Under the pieces are notes generated by a model. That model was given only the letters and a program-made list of their open reading frames with translations, was not told the origin of the DNA and ran no database searches. The translations under genes and the position numbers were made by a program. A stretch of 64,000 nt of DNA from Opitutales bacterium (lineage in GTDB: Bacteria > Verrucomicrobiota > Verrucomicrobiia > Opitutales > JABSRG01), in the NCBI GenBank assembly GCA_028280845.1, contig JANQKZ010000034.1:92746-156745 (forward strand), given 5' to 3'. Of this stretch, positions 53,485 through 62,208 are shown piece after piece (within the stretch, counting starts at the first letter, position 1; every line of letters begins with the position of its first letter).

Positions 53485-53789
53485 AAAATCAGAGATGTCG
53501 ACTCTATCCGCCTACGCCAATACAGAAAACACAGCCCTAGTCATTTCAAATGAACTAGGATACCACTGCTGATCCTCGAGGATACCCTCCTCTGGGCCAC
53601 CGTCCAACAAATCGCAGGAGGCTCCTGGGCGGCTGTGGTCATGATAGTTGCGATGCGGAATCAGCAACTGCAGGGATTGATGAAAATGTCGCTCTTTCGA
53701 CTTGGCACAAGGTAGAATCCCTCATGATGAACCAAATCGTGCAGGGCTCTGAATCTCAGAATTCGACGGTTTTTGCCAATGTATCTGCA
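53485..53789. other. Region after the cassette array
   Basis: 305 bases. Short frames include a 25-codon one starting MSTLSAYANTENTALV right after attC 6, and a fragment reading GGSWAAVVMIVAMRNQQLQG, neither of which I can assign. A near-repeat GATGAACCAAATCG / CGTGAACCAAATCG flanks 53,731-53,801. Confidence 0.35.
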
Positions 53790-54182
53790 TCATCGTGAAC
53801 CAAATCGGTGGTCCTTTGAGGCGTATGTTTCTTTCAGTCGGGCAAACTCCTGCGTTTGCTGTTGGGAAGGAAGGGCAGCGATTCTTCTGCGTTTTCTCAC
53901 GCTGAAGAACTGAATGGATTTTTCATCGTGGAGGGATTTCAGGTGCTGCTGAATTTTACGGGAGAGTAGGGCGAGTTGCATCATCTGCGAAACGCGGGCT
54001 TTTGTAAGTCGCTCTTGTTTGGCTAGTTTTGGAAAAGAAAGCTCTGCATCTTCATGCATTCGCTTCTGCCACTCAAGGATGTGAATGGCCTGTTGTTTCT
54101 GGGATGTGATCTCCGAAGACTCGAATGGAAAAAGAAAGATGGGTGGAGCACCTCGACGGGTATGGTGTAGACCAGCAACCAC
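53790..54182 (-). CDS. ParB/KorB-like HTH protein (family member 4, probably 5'-truncated)
   Basis: 130 residues from a GTG. HTH block HILEWQKRMHEDAELSFPKLAKQERLTKARVSQMMQLALLSRKIQ, then SIQFFSVRKRRRIAALPSQQQ. The conserved upstream block continues in frame before the GTG (KRTFFDVTVVAGLHHTRRGAPP) but no start codon is found, so the gene has lost its 5' end or uses an unusual start. Remote from the tRNA islands, it shows that the family has spread. Confidence 0.6.
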   Translation of the reverse strand: MVAGLHHTRRGAPPIFLFPFESSEITSQKQQAIHILEWQKRMHEDAELSFPKLAKQERLTKARVSQMMQLALLSRKIQQHLKSLHDEKSIQFFSVRKRRRIAALPSQQQTQEFARLKETYASKDHRFGSR

Positions 54183-54354
54183 GGTGACATCGAAAAAGGT
54201 TCGTTTTCTGCCCTTTCCAGCGCAGCCACGATTTGAGCACTGTGAACGAAAAGGACTACCAAAACCTCATGACTTACTTTGAGGAACTGATCACATCACC
54301 ATAGAATTTAGTTAATTCTGTCCCAAAATCGTTTTACTGAGAAAGTTGGGCATT

Positions 54355-54371
54355 TTCATCATTCTGTCATC
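54355..54371 (+). promoter_or_regulatory. Putative response-regulator site A
   Basis: TTCATC and GTCATC start 11 bases apart, inside TTCATCATTCTGTCATC. It lies 93 bases before the PEP-CTERM SUMF1-like gene. Matches site B (before the regulator operon) and site C. Confidence 0.6.
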
Positions 54372-54463
54372 TTGGATCTGATATTTTACACGAGAATCAT
54401 TCGATTCGTGTCTCACTGCGTATCGTCTGTTTTGTTGAACTAAAAACAAAAATCTGTCGAAGA

Positions 54464-55426
54464 ATGAAAAGAATCTTTCTCTTCACGCTAGTTCTGTTAT
54501 CAGCGACGCTAACCGCCTATCCTATCAGCATGTCGATGGTCACTATCAGCGATCCTGGTAATTCACACGACCCAGATGAGGGCTGGACAAGTATCGGCTT
54601 CTTCTATGGGGACGTAGACTACACCTACAAAATCGGCACGTATGAGGTAACCGTGGCACAATATACGGCATTTCTGAATGACGTTGCTAGAAGCGATCCG
54701 CATGGCCTCTACAATGAAGGCGAAATGAGACGTTTCGACGGTGGTATCGAGCGCAGTGGTTCCGATGGCAACTACATTTATATCGCAACAAAGCCCAATC
54801 ACCCAGCTATCCTGGCAAACTTCTGGAGCGCTCTCCGCTTCACCAATTGGATGACAACGGGTGATACGGAAACCGGTGTCTACAATCTCGGAGGAGTCAC
54901 CAGCCCTGAAAACGGGAGCATATCCCGTGACGCAACAGCATGGGCAAATGGAGGCTACGCTCTGCCGACCGGGGACGAGTGGTACAAGGCCGCCTACTAT
55001 CATCCATCGACGGCGGGTGGAGACACTGACAGCTATTGGCTTTACGCCACAGGGACCAACGACGCTCCAGCTGGCGATGAGGTTAACTACAATGCAGGGG
55101 ATGGACTGAATCCGGGTGGAACGGCGGAGGTCGGATACTCTCTACCGAGCTACTACGGAACCTATGACCAGAACGGAAATGTTGCCGAATGGACCGAGGA
55201 AATCATCCCGGGCTTTGACGTTTATCGCTCCGTTACCGGAGGTCGCTATGATGGAGATGCACAGAATCAATATTTCGGAGGAGTCGGCATTGCGAACGCA
55301 ACATCACAGACCACTGGGTTCCGAGTTGTTCAATTGCAAGCAATTCCAGAGCCTCGATACGCTGCGCTTATTTTCGGGGGCGTGATGCTTCTATTAGCAC
55401 TTCGATGGAAGAGGCAAAAGGGGTAA
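54464..55426 (+). CDS. SUMF1/formylglycine-enzyme-fold protein with PEP-CTERM anchor
   Basis: 320 residues with a signal peptide (MKRIFLFTLVLLSATLTAYP). FGE-sulfatase fold: YKIGTYEVTVAQYTAFLNDVA, TGDEWYKAAYYHPSTAGG, GNVAEWTEEIIPGFDVYRSVTGGRYD and TGFRVVQ. The C-terminus IPEPRYAALIFGGVMLLLALRWKRQKG is a PEP-CTERM sorting tag. This fold is used widely beyond true formylglycine enzymes, and the export tag argues against sulfatase maturation. Probably controlled by the two-component system downstream (site A). Confidence 0.88.
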   Translation: MKRIFLFTLVLLSATLTAYPISMSMVTISDPGNSHDPDEGWTSIGFFYGDVDYTYKIGTYEVTVAQYTAFLNDVARSDPHGLYNEGEMRRFDGGIERSGSDGNYIYIATKPNHPAILANFWSALRFTNWMTTGDTETGVYNLGGVTSPENGSISRDATAWANGGYALPTGDEWYKAAYYHPSTAGGDTDSYWLYATGTNDAPAGDEVNYNAGDGLNPGGTAEVGYSLPSYYGTYDQNGNVAEWTEEIIPGFDVYRSVTGGRYDGDAQNQYFGGVGIANATSQTTGFRVVQLQAIPEPRYAALIFGGVMLLLALRWKRQKG

Positions 55427-55439
55427 CCCCCCTTTTTTT
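55420..55439 (+). terminator. Short hairpin with T-tract after the PEP-CTERM gene
   Basis: GGGG TAA CCCC followed by CC and seven T. The stem is short and overlaps the stop codon. Confidence 0.5.
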
Positions 55440-55441
55440 CT

Positions 55442-55894
55442 CTAACTGCGTCGCCGACGGCGGTGACCCATAATGCCCACCAGTCCGACGATGCTGATAA
55501 CGGCAATCCAGATGCTGTTGCGTTCGGGGACGATGTTGATTTCAATATTATCTCCGTTGATCACGGCGGCAGTGTAGCTGCCAGGGATCATCCCTAAGTC
55601 AGAGAGGGTATGATTGAAGGTTGCTGTTCCGTCGGGTAGGTCGTCATTGCTTACATAACCTTCAGGAACGCTGAGGCCGATCAGACCGCCATCGATATCA
55701 ATGGAGTAGATCACGCCAAAAGTATCGCCCTCAGAAAGATAATCATAACTGGTATTGCTAAGCCAGGAGTTATATAAGCTACTTGGCAAGAGGGAATAAA
55801 TGTCGAGGTCGACAAAGCCACCATTGCCAGTGCTTATGGCCATGGAATTGACGAGTGGAGGCGCTTGCTGATAGGAAATTGAATTAATACCCAT
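55442..55894 (-). pseudogene. PEP-CTERM protein, 5'-truncated
   Basis: 150 codons. The C-terminus VPERNSIWIAVISIVGLVGIMGHRRRRRS is a PEP-CTERM-type tag, and the body (ISTGNGGFVDLDIYSLLPSSLYNSWLSNTS) is like short Verrucomicrobia PEP-CTERM proteins. The start MGINSISYQQ lacks any signal peptide, which such proteins require, and an IS3 relic begins 10 bases upstream, so the 5' end was probably lost to the insertion. Confidence 0.7.
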
Positions 55895-55903
55895 TCTCCT
55901 CAG

Positions 55904-56056
55904 TTATGATCCTACAGGCGGCGATGCTTTTTGTTTCCAGCGGGGGTAGGTCGGTGCGCTTATCTCATGCTTGCGGCAGGCTTTGTCCACACTCAGCCCT
56001 TCGCTGTCACAGAGGATGCGGATGATCTGTTCGGGCGTTCTTCTCGTCTTTTTCAT
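55904..56056 (-). pseudogene. IS3-family transposase OrfA fragment
   Basis: A 50-codon leftward frame starting MKKTRRTPEQIIRILCDSEG and continuing LSVDKACRKHEISAPTYPRW to a stop. HTH part of an IS3 OrfA of a different type from that at 49,779. The rest of the element is missing; one end may lie near 56,110. Confidence 0.8.
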
Positions 56057-56323
56057 CAGGATTTTCCTTTCTTAGCCCGAAAATCCTATCACCCAAGATA
56101 GACTTAATTCAGGAGGCCCTGGCAGTATTGCCGAGGACCACAACCATAGACAAAAGCTCTGCTAATAGATCTGATTCACACACGCGTTGCCTACGAACCG
56201 TAGCCTATTCATTTTTGCGACGGCGCAACACCAGTGTAAGATTGACGGCATTCTGGCTCCCGATGAAGACAGTAGCTAAAAGTTCCAGTATCAGAGCACT
56301 AAGATGGTAATTGGGTAACATTA
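56057..56323. other. Intergenic region
   Basis: About 270 bases between the IS relic and the regulator operon. A small plus-strand frame at 56,128 has no supporting feature. The operon promoter is probably within the AT-rich block 56,340-56,385. Confidence 0.35.
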
Positions 56324-56340
56324 TTCATCAAACTGTCATC
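56324..56340 (+). promoter_or_regulatory. Putative response-regulator site B
   Basis: TTCATC and GTCATC start 11 bases apart in TTCATCAAACTGTCATC, 47 bases before the PepSY-like gene that heads the two-component operon. Suggests autoregulation. Confidence 0.6.
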
Positions 56341-56386
56341 TTTGGCAGCTATAATAATCTCTTTATTCTTATTATATTATACCCAT

Positions 56387-56857
56387 ATGAGCATAGTACG
56401 CACAATTCTCGTTTCGCTGCTACTGGCAACTTCGATGAGTGCTCAAAACGCATCCGTTGAGCAAGATTTTGCCACAATGCCCGAAGCCTGCCAGAAAATC
56501 GTTATGAGCTACGGCAAAGACATCGAACTCGAAGCGGTCGAGTTTGAGCGCAAGGGATCGACCACTGTCTATGAAGTTGAATTTTATGCGGATGGTGTCA
56601 TGACCGAATTGGAAATGCTGCCCAATGGCGAAGTGGTCGAAATTGAGCAAAAAGTACCCTACGATGATTTATCTGAAACACTGAAGAAATCGATAGATTG
56701 GCAACCCGGCAGTAAACGTCGCATTAAAATTACCCGGGTTGTGCGGACCGTTTACGAAGTTGAAATTGAAGGCGTCCGCGGCACAATGCGTTATGACGTA
56801 TTTGGTGAAAATCTTGGTGCCGAATCGGGAAAGGGCAAAGAAGAGGATGATGATTAG
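56387..56857 (+). CDS. PepSY-like periplasmic protein of a two-component operon
   Basis: 156 residues with a signal peptide (MSIVRTILVSLLLATSMSAQ). Two PepSY-like repeats: KDIELEAVEFERKGSTTVYEVEFYADGVMTELEM and RIKITRVVRTVYEVEIEGVRGTMRYDVFG. A very acidic tail (GKGKEEDDD). PepSY proteins often modulate sensor kinases in the periplasm; this one is 9 bases before the response regulator, so it may be an accessory sensor. Confidence 0.78.
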   Translation: MSIVRTILVSLLLATSMSAQNASVEQDFATMPEACQKIVMSYGKDIELEAVEFERKGSTTVYEVEFYADGVMTELEMLPNGEVVEIEQKVPYDDLSETLKKSIDWQPGSKRRIKITRVVRTVYEVEIEGVRGTMRYDVFGENLGAESGKGKEEDDD

Positions 56858-56866
56858 CTTTCCAAC

Positions 56867-57547
56867 ATGCGAGTGCTAGTCATCGAAGATTATCTGCCCA
56901 CTCTGAATTCAATCTGTAAAGAATTGAAAGCGGAGGGGTTACTGGTTGATTCTTCCGTTGATGGCGACGAGGGGCTTTGGTATGCCGAAACCAATAACTA
57001 TGACGTTATTCTTCTGGATTTGATGCTGCCCAATCGAGACGGCTGGAGTATTCTCAACAAGTTACGCCATCGTGGGCATCATACCCACATCATCGTTCTA
57101 ACGGCACTTGATCAGACCGAAGACCGTGTTCGAGGCCTGGACTTGGGTGCTGATGATTATCTCGTCAAGCCTTTCGCGATGGAAGAACTGAAGGCGCGTA
57201 TTCGCGCGGTAAGCCGTCGTAACATTGGGCAGAAAGATCCTGTTGTCGAATTGCCTAATGGTCTGCGTGTCGATACTGCAAAGAAAGCCGTGTCAGTGTT
57301 TGAAAGGCGGATTGAGCTCACGCCCCGCGAATACGCCTTGCTTTATTTCTTCTTATGTAATCGCGATACAGTGGTTTCGCGTATGGAGATTTGGGATGGC
57401 GTTTACGAATTTCACTCCAAAGCCCAAAGTAATGTCGTTGATGTCTACGTAGCCAGGTTACGGCGAAAGCTTGATGTCCCAGGAAAAAGTCCTATCATTA
57501 AGACTAGTAGGGGCTTTGGCTACATTCTCGTAAGCAATGTCGAATAG
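56867..57547 (+). CDS. OmpR/PhoB-family response regulator
   Basis: 226 residues. Receiver: acidic pocket VIEDY, phospho-acceptor D51 in YDVILLDLMLPNRDGWS, Thr in VLTALDQ, Lys in DDYLVKPFAMEEL. Winged-helix output: IELTPREYALLYFFLCNRDTVVSRMEIWDGVY and NVVDVYVARLRRKLD. Paired with the kinase 6 bases downstream. OmpR-type proteins bind direct repeats about 11 bases apart, as in sites A-C. Confidence 0.93.
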   Translation: MRVLVIEDYLPTLNSICKELKAEGLLVDSSVDGDEGLWYAETNNYDVILLDLMLPNRDGWSILNKLRHRGHHTHIIVLTALDQTEDRVRGLDLGADDYLVKPFAMEELKARIRAVSRRNIGQKDPVVELPNGLRVDTAKKAVSVFERRIELTPREYALLYFFLCNRDTVVSRMEIWDGVYEFHSKAQSNVVDVYVARLRRKLDVPGKSPIIKTSRGFGYILVSNVE

Positions 57548-57553
57548 GTTGCG

Positions 57554-59029
57554 GTGTTTCAATCTCTCAAGAGCCGCTTAGCGGCGGGAACCTTTATCAT
57601 TCTTGTATCTATCCTTCTGGTAAGTGGTGTGAGCCTATATCAGTGGATGGCCAAGGAGCTAAACAGGCAAATGGAGAATTCACTCCGTGTTTTGGCAAAA
57701 GGCGCGGCTGCCCAAGCTTCAGTCGAGGATGATTTTCTGGAAATCTATCACAATAAGATTGACCAGTACCTGGAAAACAGTCCGGCACTTTTTCTTCAGA
57801 TTTTAAATGACCGAGGTGCTGTGCTTTATGGGGCAGAGAGTGAATTGGTCGATTTTGAGTATTTGCCCGAGCAAGGCCTGGATGAGCAATGGCAAATGAC
57901 TCATCTTGATGATAAGCCCATCATGGCATTGAAGTATTCTTTTGAGGCAACTCACGAATACGATCACCCATCCAGGAGTGATAAGCCTTACTACGCGGCT
58001 ATCATTGCAGGCATAGACCGAACGCCTGCGCTTAAGACTCTAGCAGAATTCAGGACAATCATCATTGCCATAACGGGTCTTGGTGCCCTGATCGGGGCAG
58101 GACTATTGACGGCCCTTGCATACCTTGCGACACGTCCGCTTGACGAATTGGCCAAAAAAATTGATGCGATCGATTATCAGGATCTTAATCCACTTTCCCC
58201 AATAACTCATCTCCCTAGTGAGTGTCGCCCGGTTTTCGAGGAAATCAATTTATTGATTAACCGAGTCGATAGAGAACTGCTACGAGAGCGTGCTTTTGCG
58301 TCAAATATTTCCCATGAACTGCGGACGCCACTCACTGGGCTACGGAGTACATTGGAAGTCTCTATGAATCGTGATGTGAATGCGGAAGAGTTTCTTAAGT
58401 CCCAGCAAGTATGTTTAAAAATTGTACTGGAGACTCAAACCCTGGTCGATCGCCTCCTTCAAATGCGGCGTGTGGAATCGGGGAAGTTTACCATTGAGTC
58501 TGAAGAAGCAGAACTGGCCGAGTGTATTCAGGCTTCCTGGAACAACTTCTCTGCGCGAGCCGAGGAGAAAGACTTAACGACCACCTTTGCCATTGATGAA
58601 GTCATTCCTTTGCGTTTGCCACTGGATCTTTTTATGTCGGTCCTCAACAACCTGCTTGAAAATGCGGTAGAATACTCGCCTGAAAGTGGCAGGCTTGCGA
58701 TCGAAAGTAAGCGGGAAAGTCAGCATTGGCAGTTGTGTATCGCAAACAATCAATGCAACATGACTTCAGAGACATTCGAACATATATTTGACCCATTCTG
58801 GCGCGGTGACCAATCCAGAAATGCTACAGGGTCGCATGCTGGCTTGGGGCTTTCCATCGTGAAATCTATGGTCAAATTCTGTGGCCTGACGATTACGCCT
58901 GAGCTGAAGGGAGATATTTTTAAGATGATCTTACGTGGCAAAGTCCTGGAAAACGATCAACATGGACAGCTCTCCTCAAGACGACAAATTTCGGAAATCA
59001 ATCTCGGTATCGAACAACCGACAAAGTGA
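57554..59029 (+). CDS. Sensor histidine kinase
   Basis: 491 residues from a GTG. Membrane helix at 13-30, periplasmic sensor (40-165), second helix at about 168-190 (IIAITGLGALIGAGLLTALAYLA), HAMP, HisKA with H254 in FASNISHELRTPLTG, and HATPase with N box NNLLENAVEYSPESG and G box GSHAGLGLSIVKSM. Phosphorylates the adjacent response regulator. The stimulus is unknown. Confidence 0.93.
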   Translation: MFQSLKSRLAAGTFIILVSILLVSGVSLYQWMAKELNRQMENSLRVLAKGAAAQASVEDDFLEIYHNKIDQYLENSPALFLQILNDRGAVLYGAESELVDFEYLPEQGLDEQWQMTHLDDKPIMALKYSFEATHEYDHPSRSDKPYYAAIIAGIDRTPALKTLAEFRTIIIAITGLGALIGAGLLTALAYLATRPLDELAKKIDAIDYQDLNPLSPITHLPSECRPVFEEINLLINRVDRELLRERAFASNISHELRTPLTGLRSTLEVSMNRDVNAEEFLKSQQVCLKIVLETQTLVDRLLQMRRVESGKFTIESEEAELAECIQASWNNFSARAEEKDLTTTFAIDEVIPLRLPLDLFMSVLNNLLENAVEYSPESGRLAIESKRESQHWQLCIANNQCNMTSETFEHIFDPFWRGDQSRNATGSHAGLGLSIVKSMVKFCGLTITPELKGDIFKMILRGKVLENDQHGQLSSRRQISEINLGIEQPTK

Positions 59030-59144
59030 ATCATTAAATGCATCGAAGTGATTCTCTCGTGAAATGACTAGAGTCGCGTGTGGTGAGTATCCAGCCGAAT
59101 AGATAAAATCTTAGCTGGAAGGTTTTTAGGAGAAAGCTCCGAAA

Positions 59145-59161
59145 TTCATCATTCTGTCATC
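59145..59161 (+). promoter_or_regulatory. Putative response-regulator site C (orphan)
   Basis: Same 17 bases as site A, with flanking similarity (CTTGGAT ... TCTGCACG). No gene follows within 1.1 kb, so it may be a leftover promoter copy. Confidence 0.5.
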
Positions 59162-60290
59162 TTGGATTTGGTAATCTGCACGTCTCAACGGCATCACACA
59201 GCCTATGCGAAGCACTGGCCACACATGCTTTATGGGAAGGTTCACCTATATCAGACTGAATACCCCGGTGGCTGGCTTGCCTTCCCGCGGACGCGGGATT
59301 CCCGGTTAACCTTATAAATGCTCAGCCTTCGGCTTACGATCTCGCTTCGCTCGGTACGGTAGAGATGCGACTATTCTACTATGTAATTGCAAGTTAGCTT
59401 AGGCTTCTTGCAGATGCTAAGCATTATTTCGATTACGCATTGATCGAAATAATCGAAGTAATGCAGGAATCTGATCCTAGTGAGAGGTAAACGTTTGAGC
59501 ACGTTTGACGGTTATCTCAATCACCGTTATCGAAATCAAACGAGGTTAAGTAGCCGTGATCCCTTTAAAATAGTGCCTTGCGAGCTGTTAACCACTTTGG
59601 GCTAACTTCGATCAGTTCGAATTTGCAAAAGTGATTGGCAGCCCCCATTTTCTCCAAGCCTCGCTTGGTTAGAAAATGAAGTGCCCATCATAGCCTTCGG
59701 CGACGGTGGGCTGTCTGCCCTTCAGCAGGGCTTTCCCATGCGACAAAGTGGTTTGAATTGCAGCAGGTGTTTGGCTCCGCCGGTATTCCGCTTCGCTCCA
59801 TGTGACGATTCCAGTCTGGGCAGCCAGGTTACCCATGCGAATTTTTGGTCCACCCATGATGCATTTGGTTCCATCGCTTTGGTAAACCGCTGAATCTTAT
59901 CTGTTTATAAGTCGGCGTATCTCGCCTGTGGCCAGTGCTGGCCCAGAGAAAGTCCTTAGGGGGCAAAAGCCTCATCCATCCATTTCAGAAATGCCTTAAA
60001 CCATGGCTGTTTTTCAAATCACCGATCATTAGCCAGCCGGGAGAGGAATTTACCGCGATTTGCCCTTTCTCTGCCTGAACAGGAAACCTGCGGGGATAAT
60101 CATCAAAAAAACTCAAAAAGACCCATTTTCGGTGGTGCCGCCAAAAAGCAGATTTATCGAGCGATTGTACTGGTTATGCTTGCTCATGAAGGATAATCCA
60201 CTGAAGAGGTTATGAGTATCTATTTGCTATCCTTTCACCGGAGGCAAAATCTCTGAAAAACTGATTTTAAACTACCAGTAGAGTCGTTCT
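59162..60290. other. Gene-poor region with relic repeats
   Basis: About 1.1 kb with no credible gene. Includes a GC-rich inverted patch near 59,280-59,370 (GCCTTCGGCTTACGATCTCG), the decayed tRNA-Asn-like fragment at 59,584 and the repeat relic at 59,640. Short frames at 59,669-59,893 are by-products of the repeat. Confidence 0.5.
59584..59830. repeat. Relic of the island-end repeat with tRNA-Asn-like fragment
   Basis: GCTGTTAACCACTTT (59584-59598) equals 15 bases of the tRNA-Asn anticodon arm. From 59,640 the sequence (ATTTTCTCCAAGC..., AGCCTTCGGCGACGGTGGGC, TGTCTGCCCTTCAGCAGGGC) follows the promoter side of the HTH repeat at 24,640-24,772 and closes with CTGGGCAGCCA, like the tRNA 3' end. 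No HTH gene remains. Confidence 0.65.
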
Positions 60291-61484
60291 ATGCATGCGA
60301 GAGAAAATCAAACTTCTGATCGTAAAAAAGTGGATATTGCTGCTTGGGGTTACGTGTCAGCAACCCGTTTTTCCCTGAGTGTGGCCTTCCTGCAGGAGGG
60401 GTTCAAGCGTCTCACCGGTAGGGAAACCGCGCGCAAAGCAGTATTTCTAGGCATGGCATGCCTGGTCAGTTCAGGGCTGCTATCCTCATCAGCCATGGCG
60501 AATGATATGGCCGAACTGGTGAATCATCAGCCACCGGATCAGTCTGGGCCAACGCCAGTCAACATTGGGATAACCCTGCTGGATTTGTTCGAAGTCAGCG
60601 AACCGGAGCAAAGCTTTCGAGTTCGCTGCTACCTCTCCTTAAAGTGGATGGACCCGCGGCTCAGCTTTGATTCCGATGAAGCCAAGGCAACGCGTAAAGT
60701 GTACCTTGAGGAGATTGCCGGGAACAAGTTGGATCAAATCTGGCGGCCAGATATCGAATTCACCAATGAGCTGGGGAGACGCGTGATTGGAAACAGAGAA
60801 TTGATCATCTACTCCAATGGTGAAGTTGAATATCGCGAGACCTTCGAGGCCACCTTTGAGGCACGCTTTGACTTGCATCAGTTTCCTCTGGATACGCAAC
60901 GACTGACCATTCAAGTCGAGTCATTTGCCTATGCGGTAGACGATTTAGTCTGGAGCATCGATACGGAAAATAGCGGCATTGATGCAACAGCAAGTCTGCA
61001 TCTGCTTGGCTGGAGCATTATTGATAACCTGCTCGAGGTGAAAGAACATCAGGAGGGAAAACACCTGGCCATGTTTTCGAAAGTAGAGTTCTCTTTCGAA
61101 ATCGAGCGCCTTACGTTCTTTTATTTTTCACGGATTTTTTTCCCTTTTGCTTTTTTCATTCTGCTTTCAACCTGCGTTTTCTGGCTCGAGCGTGATTCTT
61201 TAGACCGACGAGTCAGCATTGTTTTTTCTGCCAACCTGACAGCGGTGGCCTTCGGCTTTGTTGTTGCACGGCAATTACCCCGCGTGCCGTATCTGACTGT
61301 CATGGACCAACTGGTGATCTCTGGCTATATAATGACCGGCGTATGTGTGGCAGCGGTGATCACGTTTGAACGATTTAAACGAGCCGGCAACGAGCATGTC
61401 TGGGCCAAAGGAAACGCCATTGCCCGGTTCGCCATGCCATTGCTCTACATCGCAGCCTGGAGCGCCGTTCTGGTCTTCAGGTAA
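60291..61484 (+). CDS. Pentameric ligand-gated ion channel (Cys-loop family)
   Basis: 397 residues. Extracellular beta-sandwich: VNIGITLLDLFEVSEPEQSFRVRCYLSLKWMDPRL, the pLGIC loop FDLHQFPLDTQRLTIQVES (F-P-x-D), with no Cys pair as in prokaryotic members. Four membrane helices follow: M1 IFFPFAFFILLSTCVFWL, M2 VSIVFSANLTAVAFGFVV, M3 LVISGYIMTGVCVAAVITF, M4 FAMPLLYIAAWSAVLVF. The long N-terminal part before MACLVSSGLLSSSAMA may be untranslated; translation could begin at 60,453. Related to GLIC/ELIC; the ligand is unknown. Confidence 0.92.
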   Translation: MHARENQTSDRKKVDIAAWGYVSATRFSLSVAFLQEGFKRLTGRETARKAVFLGMACLVSSGLLSSSAMANDMAELVNHQPPDQSGPTPVNIGITLLDLFEVSEPEQSFRVRCYLSLKWMDPRLSFDSDEAKATRKVYLEEIAGNKLDQIWRPDIEFTNELGRRVIGNRELIIYSNGEVEYRETFEATFEARFDLHQFPLDTQRLTIQVESFAYAVDDLVWSIDTENSGIDATASLHLLGWSIIDNLLEVKEHQEGKHLAMFSKVEFSFEIERLTFFYFSRIFFPFAFFILLSTCVFWLERDSLDRRVSIVFSANLTAVAFGFVVARQLPRVPYLTVMDQLVISGYIMTGVCVAAVITFERFKRAGNEHVWAKGNAIARFAMPLLYIAAWSAVLVFR

Positions 61485-62208
61485 ACACACCAAGCTCAGG
61501 CTGCCCTTACCATCGAGCGAATTGGGATTGTTGTTTTTTGAGCGGGCCTTGGGTTTAAGGCGCTGTCTAAAGCCGTTTTCTGGGAATGGTTGAAGGTAAT
61601 GAGCATTGCCGCAGATTTTCAAAGAGCCTCTATCTTCAATCATCATGAAACTGCTGTTTTTGTTGTTTTGGGATAACATCAGCAGCGAGCGTGAGCTGAT
61701 GCGTATCGTGCAAGAGCGCTTAGATTATCTGCGGTTCCTGGACTACGGGTTGGATGATCCGGTACCGGATCATAGTGTATTAAGCAAAGCTCGGGCCCCA
61801 GCAAATCCAGGACTAGCTCATCTGCGCGGTGCAAAACATTAAAACGATCATCACGCATCATCCAAAACCCAGATCGGTGCCTGCTCCAGCGGCTATCCCT
61901 CCGGGCTTCGGGTGGTTACTTTGCTTCACCGCTTCCGTAATCACTAGCCCGGCCCTGAAGTCGTTGAAACAGCTGAACCGTCCTTTGCTCAGTGCACACG
62001 GCATAAGCCTCACTTAAACCCAGTCGGCTCGCCCCTTTGGGCAACACCTCCTCTACGTTTGACCCCTTTTATCCCCCTGATTGAAATTGCGGGCGAGGTT
62101 TGCGCCGTTTTCCAGCCCTATCCATTTATCCAACGCTAATGGCACTTGACTTTAATATGTCCCCAGGCCGAAATTTTTAAGGATCACCCACATTCCTCTT
62201 ATCCCTCC
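61485..62208. other. Intergenic region with a transposase relic
   Basis: About 720 bases between the ion channel and the FecI gene. Apart from the relic at 61,645 I see no gene. The FecI promoter should lie at 62,100-62,200. Confidence 0.4.
61645..61800 (+). pseudogene. IS5/IS1182-type transposase N-terminal fragment
   Basis: Encodes KLLFLLFWDNISSERELMRI and ERLDYLRFLDYGLDDPVPDH followed by SVLSKAR, the DUF772 start of IS5/IS1182 transposases. The frame ends soon after and the catalytic domain is missing. Confidence 0.8.

Noticed and set aside
54023..54262. Alternative minus-strand frame over the HTH gene start
   Set aside because: Its protein has no family features, whereas the overlapping frame continues the conserved HTH-family block.
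59669..59893. Small frames on both strands in the repeat relic
   Set aside because: They arise from the repeat sequence and similar frames appear at its other copies without conserved protein sequence.
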